The notes under the pieces: generated by a model | Database searches by the model: none | What the model was told of the DNA's origin: nothing | Seen by the model: the letters and a program-made list of their open reading frames with translations, nothing else | Assembly (NCBI GenBank): GCA_026706075.1 | Contig: JAPOZM010000068.1 | Location: 62,001-126,000 of the forward strand | DNA length: 64,000 nt | Source of the DNA: Gemmatimonadaceae bacterium | GTDB lineage: Bacteria > Latescibacterota > UBA2968 > UBA8231 | Reading direction: 5' to 3' | Translations under genes and position numbers: made by a program | Shown here: positions 60,435-64,000 of the stretch, in pieces | Position numbering within the stretch: position 1 is the first letter of the stretch | How the letters are laid out: each line of letters starts with the position of its first letter

Positions 60435-60503
60435 GCGCAGGGAGACCGGCCGCGGCTGCGGCCCTCCGGCGCGGCCCTTCGCCTGACGCCGGTCTCCTTG
60501 CGC
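60435..60503. terminator. Long-stem hairpin between convergent genes
   Basis: GCGCAGGGAGACCGGC (60435-60450) pairs over all 16 positions (one G-T) with GCCGGTCTCCTTGCGC (60488-60503) around a 37-nt loop. No T-tract. It lies in the 200-bp gap between the pseudo-esterase and the minus-strand Spy-like gene and could stop transcription from both sides. Confidence 0.55.
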
Positions 60504-60554
60504 GGACCCTCCCGAGCAGTTGCCGCCGACGCATCGACGGCGCCAAATCCGGGA

Positions 60555-61037
60555 CTAGAAGCCCGCGGGCGGCTCCCCCCGCGGCCCGGCACTCCCCGGG
60601 CCGATCCCGGGCGGGAGCGGCGGCTGGTCCAAGGCCGCCTTCAGGGCCGCCACCTGGTCGGCGGTCAAGGTCTTGGAGACCGCGGCCAGGACCTTGTCGC
60701 GCATCTTGATCTGCTGCTGGACCAGGGCCTGGACCATGGCCTGAGGGTTGCCGCCGCCGCCGCCGAGACTGAGTTGCGCCAACGACTGGCGCTGCTCGAA
60801 GTACAGCGGCCGCAGGGCCTCGCGCAGCCCCGGCAACTGCTCGTCGGTCACGCTGAACTTCTCGTCAAAGGCCAACATGGCGAAGACCTGGTCGGGGGAC
60901 GCGGCGGCCGCCTTCTGGATCGTGTGGACCATGCCGCCGCCCGGGAACCCGGGACCACCCGGCGGCTGCGACTCGAGCACGGCGACGGTGGACAGGCAGA
61001 TGGCGGCCGCGCATGCGGCCGCCTTGAGAAAGCTCAT
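60555..61037 (-). CDS. Exported Spy/CpxP-like protein
   Basis: 160 residues with a signal peptide (AAACAAAICLSTVAVLESQ). Helical body with a run of Gln-rich helices (QAMVQALVQQQIKMRDKVLAAVSKTL, LTADQVAALKAAL); LTADQ matches the L-T-x-x-Q hallmark of Spy/CpxP periplasmic chaperone/stress proteins. The N-terminal Gly/Pro-rich piece (PPGGPGFPGGG) and the C-terminal Pro-rich tail are low complexity. It precedes nothing on the same strand; the GH32 gene is upstream. Confidence 0.65.
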   Translation of the reverse strand: MSFLKAAACAAAICLSTVAVLESQPPGGPGFPGGGMVHTIQKAAAASPDQVFAMLAFDEKFSVTDEQLPGLREALRPLYFEQRQSLAQLSLGGGGGNPQAMVQALVQQQIKMRDKVLAAVSKTLTADQVAALKAALDQPPLPPGIGPGSAGPRGEPPAGF

Positions 61038-61078
61038 TGCGTGGTTTCTCCTCGCAAAGGGTTGATGGATGAGTGCTG

Positions 61079-62650
61079 CTAGAACGGGTTGGAGGGCATC
61101 AGCTCCCAGGCGTGGGCGCCGGCCACGCGGGCCTCGCCGCCCTCGGCGAAGACCCGCACCCGGCGGCCCCCGAGGGTGGGGTACACGGCGCGGGCGACTG
61201 CCTGGCGGTCGTTGGCGAAGACCTCGACGATGGAGCGGTCCACGAAGACCCGCAGGCGCAGGGCCTCCCCCGGCGGCAGCTCCAGGGGGCCGGCCTCCAC
61301 CACCTTGCGGCCGAATCCGAGGCTGCTGCGGGTGGTGTCGCACCGGAGCTCGCCGGCCTCGGCGTCGTAGGTGAGGGTGGTCTGCTCGCGGCCGTCCTCC
61401 GAGCAGCAGACGCGCACGCCGCAGCGCCGGGCGGACCCCGGATCGACGGTGATCTCCAGCTCCATCAGCTCGCGGCCGAACTGTTCGAGCTCGACTTCCT
61501 GGCCGCCGCTCACTGCGAAGGCGCCCTTCGAGCGGTGTCCCTGGCGCAGCAGGGCCAGCTCCTCCACCGGGGCCATGCGCAGGCCGCCGTCGTCGCCGAG
61601 CCACAGGGAGCGCGGCAGCCCGTACATGCCGTTCCAGCCGCTGGGCCGCCACACCTCCTCGGGGCGGTCGTCGAAGATCCAGGCCCACATGATCTGGCGG
61701 CCCTGCCCGTCGACGAGGGCTTCCGGGGCGAAGTAGGCGTTGTCGCACCAGGTCATGCGGCCGTGGCGCTCCGGGATGAAGCGATCGCCGGTGGTATCGT
61801 AGGTGCCGACGTAGTACTGGCATCCCTTGTTGTGGGATATGAAGAGAAGCAGGTGCCGGCCGCTGGGCCCGCCGCCGCTCTCGCTCGACGGCAGGGGCAG
61901 GAAGCTGGGGCACATGTTGTCCTCGCTGCGGTCCGTCCACTCCCGCCGCGACTCGTAGAAGGGGTGCAGGTAGTCCCAGCGCTCCAGGTCGTCGGAGACG
62001 AACAGGTAGAGACGGTCCCCCTGCTGCTGCGGCGGCGAGTTGTCGGCGCGGCCGAGCTTGTCGAGGACCTGCAGGTTGCCGGTGAGCAGGTAGTATCTGC
62101 CGTCCTTCGTCCAGATCTGCGAAGGGTCGGAGGAGCCGTAGACCAGCGGCTGGCCGCGGCCGTCCACGGTCTCGGTGAGGCCCCGGCCGGTGGAGGCGAT
62201 CACCGGGTTGGCGGCGCTCTTGGACCAGGTGTCGTAGTGCTCGTCGTCGGAGAAGGCGAGGCAGATGCCGCGCTCCTCCCAGAGCCCCCAGTAGGAGAGG
62301 ACGGCGCGGCTGTCGTCGTCGAGGAAGGCGCCGCCGCTGAAGCAGCCCACGTCGCCGTCGCCGGGACCGATGGCGTACGGGTGGTGGCGCCAGTGCAGCA
62401 GGTCGGCGCTGGAGACGTGCCCCCACACGAAGCCGAGATCGGCGTGGTTGTAGAGGTACATCAGGTGGTAGCGGCCGTTGGCCCAGAAGGCGCCGTTCGG
62501 GTCGCCGGGGTGGCCGTTGTCCTCGGGGATGGTGAAGTGGTACCCGGGCCGGTGCGGGTCGGCGAGCATGCGGTAGCGCAACTCCCGCGCCGCGTGCAGA
62601 ACCTCGTTGCCGGCCGGCTGGTCGGCGGTGTAACGGCTGGAGTCGGTCAT
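61079..62650 (-). CDS. GH32-family-like glycoside hydrolase (beta-fructosidase type)
   Basis: 523 residues. Five-bladed propeller plus C-terminal beta sandwich (FVDRSIVEVFANDRQAV... WELMPSNPF, the GH32 tail). The nucleophile Asp is in HPGDPNGAFWANGRYHLMYLYN (family W-x-N-D-P-N-G). The second motif is SSDPSQIW (family F-R-D-P). The acid/base Glu motif W-E-C-P appears as EDNMCPSFLPL, so the usual Glu-Cys is Met-Cys. No signal peptide. It would hydrolyse fructans or sucrose if active. Confidence 0.82.
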   Translation of the reverse strand: MTDSSRYTADQPAGNEVLHAARELRYRMLADPHRPGYHFTIPEDNGHPGDPNGAFWANGRYHLMYLYNHADLGFVWGHVSSADLLHWRHHPYAIGPGDGDVGCFSGGAFLDDDSRAVLSYWGLWEERGICLAFSDDEHYDTWSKSAANPVIASTGRGLTETVDGRGQPLVYGSSDPSQIWTKDGRYYLLTGNLQVLDKLGRADNSPPQQQGDRLYLFVSDDLERWDYLHPFYESRREWTDRSEDNMCPSFLPLPSSESGGGPSGRHLLLFISHNKGCQYYVGTYDTTGDRFIPERHGRMTWCDNAYFAPEALVDGQGRQIMWAWIFDDRPEEVWRPSGWNGMYGLPRSLWLGDDGGLRMAPVEELALLRQGHRSKGAFAVSGGQEVELEQFGRELMELEITVDPGSARRCGVRVCCSEDGREQTTLTYDAEAGELRCDTTRSSLGFGRKVVEAGPLELPPGEALRLRVFVDRSIVEVFANDRQAVARAVYPTLGGRRVRVFAEGGEARVAGAHAWELMPSNPF

Positions 62651-63092
62651 CGGCGGTCTCCCCGGCCCTGGGCCTGGATCAAGCTTCGCATCTGGGCAGG
62701 ACCGCGTCCACCGGGCGCCGCTGAACTCCTCCCACCTTCGGCCAAGGGACGCGCGTGGGGTTCCCGTCCCTGGCCCGCTGCGGCCGGACCGAGGCCGCGA
62801 CGGCTGCTTGAGAGGCGGCCGCTCCGGGCCGGAAGAAGTGCCCGGATGAGCAGCAGACTCCCCGAATTTCCTTGTGGTTTGGTCTCTGAAATGCCATCAT
62901 ATCGGCCGGTTCTCCACCCGGCGCCGGCCCGGTCCGGCGCCGAGGTCCGCATCGACGGTGCCAGGTCAAGAAACACCGATTCTTCGAGACGATTCTTTGC
63001 CACTGGCGTACATGTCCGGCGGCTCCCCCGCCGGTGATCGTCACGGGAGGTGAAGCCTGGGGGCGTGACGCCGATTTCTCAGGGAGGAAGAA
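62651..63092. other. 440-bp gap without a convincing gene
   Basis: Contains a rightward AT-richer patch (62860-63010) and a small inverted GC-rich stretch (CCGGCGCCGGCCCGG). Frames on the minus strand here read as low-complexity Arg/Gly peptides and are not genes. Nothing further supported. Confidence 0.4.
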
Positions 63093-63413
63093 ATGGCAAC
63101 TCGAATCCTGATAGGCCTGATCACACTGGCGGCCATCGTGCAAGGCTTGGCCGCCGAGTCCGTCGGCGACTTTCTGCCGGTGGTCCTCGTGATCCTGGGA
63201 CTGCTCTACGGGGGGTTGGCGGTCGACGCGGAGGACGCCACCGCCTACCTCGTGGTCACCCTCGCCGTCGGAGGGGCGGCGGGCACGGGCGTGCTGAGCA
63301 ACATCCCCGCCGTCGGCGATGCCCTGAACGCCATTCTCGGCGGCGTCAGCGTCGCCCTGTTCAGCGGCGCCGTCACCATCCTCTGCATGAGGGCGATCAA
63401 CCGGGTCAAGTAG
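63093..63413 (+). CDS. Small membrane protein, three to four helices
   Basis: 106 residues: nearly continuous hydrophobic helices (LIGLITLAAIVQGLA, FLPVVLVILGLLYGGLAV, AYLVVTLAVGGAAGTG, ILGGVSVALFSGAVTILCM) with short polar turns. Not recognised; the family of small holin-like or pore-like inner-membrane proteins is possible but unsupported. Good Shine-Dalgarno (AGGGAGGAAG). Followed by a strong terminator, so it is monocistronic. Confidence 0.75.
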   Translation: MATRILIGLITLAAIVQGLAAESVGDFLPVVLVILGLLYGGLAVDAEDATAYLVVTLAVGGAAGTGVLSNIPAVGDALNAILGGVSVALFSGAVTILCMRAINRVK

Positions 63414-63476
63414 GGATCAGAGCCGATAAGCGGGGCCGTCGCGGGTAGTTGCAGACGGCCCTTTCACGACAACCGA

Positions 63477-63510
63477 AAGGCCGCCGGGCCGAGGGGGACC
63501 CGGCGGCCTT
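63477..63510 (+). terminator. Rho-independent terminator
   Basis: AAGGCCGCCGGG and CCCGGCGGCCTT form a 12-bp stem around a 10-nt loop, followed by CTTC. It closes the small membrane-protein gene. Confidence 0.85.
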
Positions 63511-63620
63511 CTTGCGTGAAGAGGGGAGCTTGGCGGCCAGGACCTGACGCCGAGGCCGGCGAGTCCCTATCATCGAGCGACGCCCACTGAGACCTGCCAA
63601 GCCAAGGACGGATCCAGAAG

Positions 63621-63899
63621 ATGCCGCAGCGCCGACAGAAAGTGATGATCCTCTACCTGTCCTACTCCGCCCTCGACAGCCCGGTCAAGGGCTGGACCTT
63701 CTACGACGGCACCGGCCGGGAGCACCACACCACCGGCGACAGCACCGAACCCCCGTACGCCACCGGCCTCGACGCCCTGCTCGACGGCTGGCGGGTGATC
63801 CAGTTCCCGCAGCTGAACCCGCCCTATCCGGGCACCGAGTACACAACCTCGTTTCAGAAGAACGAGTTCATCTTCGAGAAGCTGGAGGAGATCGACTGA
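63621..63899 (+). CDS. Hypothetical 92-residue protein
   Basis: No recognised domain. Strand pattern (VMILYLSYSALDSPVKGWTFYDGTG, WRVIQFPQLNPPYPG, NEFIFEKLEEID) suggests a small beta or alpha-beta fold. It overlaps the PhyH gene that follows by one base (TGATG), so it is co-translated and may assist that enzyme. Confidence 0.6.
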   Translation: MPQRRQKVMILYLSYSALDSPVKGWTFYDGTGREHHTTGDSTEPPYATGLDALLDGWRVIQFPQLNPPYPGTEYTTSFQKNEFIFEKLEEID

Positions 63900-64000
63900 T
63901 GGTGGACAAGCAATACCTGCTCGACTCGAGACAGATGGCCGAGTTCGTCGCCCGCGGCGTGCTGCGGTTCGACGAGATCGTGCCCGAGGAGATCAACCAG
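63899..64000 (+). CDS. PhyH-family dioxygenase, N-terminus only (3' end outside window)
   Basis: 34 codons visible: MVDKQYLLDSRQMAEFVARGVLRFDEIVPEEIN. The pattern L-x-x-x-Q-x-x-x-F-V-A-R-G-V-L-x-F is the usual first helix of phytanoyl-CoA dioxygenase proteins, which are abundant in this genome. The active-site residues lie beyond the window, so this rests on the N-terminus alone. Confidence 0.55.
   Translation, partial: MVDKQYLLDSRQMAEFVARGVLRFDEIVPEEINQ

Noticed and set aside
62647-63003. 118-residue minus-strand frame upstream of the GH32-like gene
   Set aside because: Low-complexity Arg/Gly composition, no Shine-Dalgarno and no family resemblance.

Overview
The window is 64 kb of very GC-rich bacterial DNA. 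It is packed with short intergenic gaps and many 4-bp stop/start overlaps. Gene content suggests a marine-type heterotroph of the FCB or Latescibacterota-like kind. Three exported proteins end in FlgD-like Ig/T9SS-type C-terminal domains, and one outer-membrane protein is PorV-like. There are many phytanoyl-CoA dioxygenase (PhyH) proteins, TIM-barrel amidohydrolases, Gfo/Idh/MocA oxidoreductases, sugar isomerases, a pectate lyase, a GH32-type enzyme, sulfatase remains and acetyl-xylan-esterase-like hydrolases. The taxonomic placement is inference from these families only. No rRNA, tRNA, IS element or CRISPR array was recognised.

Layout: 0-2.9 kb holds the end of a homocysteine methyltransferase, a PhyH enzyme, an antitoxin with a wrecked VapC partner, a flavin-type oxidase and an amidohydrolase. 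3.0-4.86 kb is a compact, lower-GC restriction-modification-like module: a beta-class DNA methyltransferase with an N-terminal winged-helix region, converging on a PD-(D/E)XK-like nuclease candidate, with palindromes at both promoters. 4.87-10.4 kb has an amidohydrolase, MsrB, a TolB-like lipoprotein, an MFS transporter and two glycan-type proteins. 10.4-13.9 kb is a heme block (hemY-hemA-hemX). 13.9-14.3 kb is a structured, terminator-ended RNA carrying a 12-codon micro-ORF with attenuator-like alternative pairings. 14.4-19.7 kb is a sugar/glycan catabolism cassette ending in a family-10-type pectate lyase.

19.8-28.3 kb contains two paralogous secreted tandem-Cache proteins with a shared C-terminal module. 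Between them lie a broken sulfatase, an amidohydrolase, a PhyH enzyme and a HEAT/CBM9-like lipoprotein. 28.4-38.0 kb holds a 2-hydroxyacid dehydrogenase and then an eight-gene dipeptide/oligopeptide-type ABC operon that also encodes a PorV-like outer-membrane protein, a lipoprotein and an inositol-monophosphatase-family protein. 38.1-44.9 kb has a beta-barrel protein, an oxidoreductase, a Yip1-like protein, a collagen-like lipoprotein fused to a trypsin-like protease, and a tandem aldo/keto reductase pair.

45.0-46.1 kb is a conspicuously low-GC single-gene island (coiled coil plus two membrane helices), followed by an ERG4/ERG24-type sterol-reductase homologue. 47.3-64 kb carries a CocE/NonD hydrolase, a serine hydrolase, an oxidoreductase without a normal start, a TMTC-like membrane TPR protein with an FG-GAP protein, a MOSC protein, an esterase/pseudo-esterase pair, a Spy-like protein, a GH32-like enzyme, small proteins and the start of another PhyH gene.

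Most of the window looks like uptake and breakdown of complex organic matter. The parts least explained by known biology are the R-M-like module, the leader RNA at 14 kb, the secreted Cache proteins, the collagen-protease fusion, the low-GC island protein and the sterol-reductase homologue.
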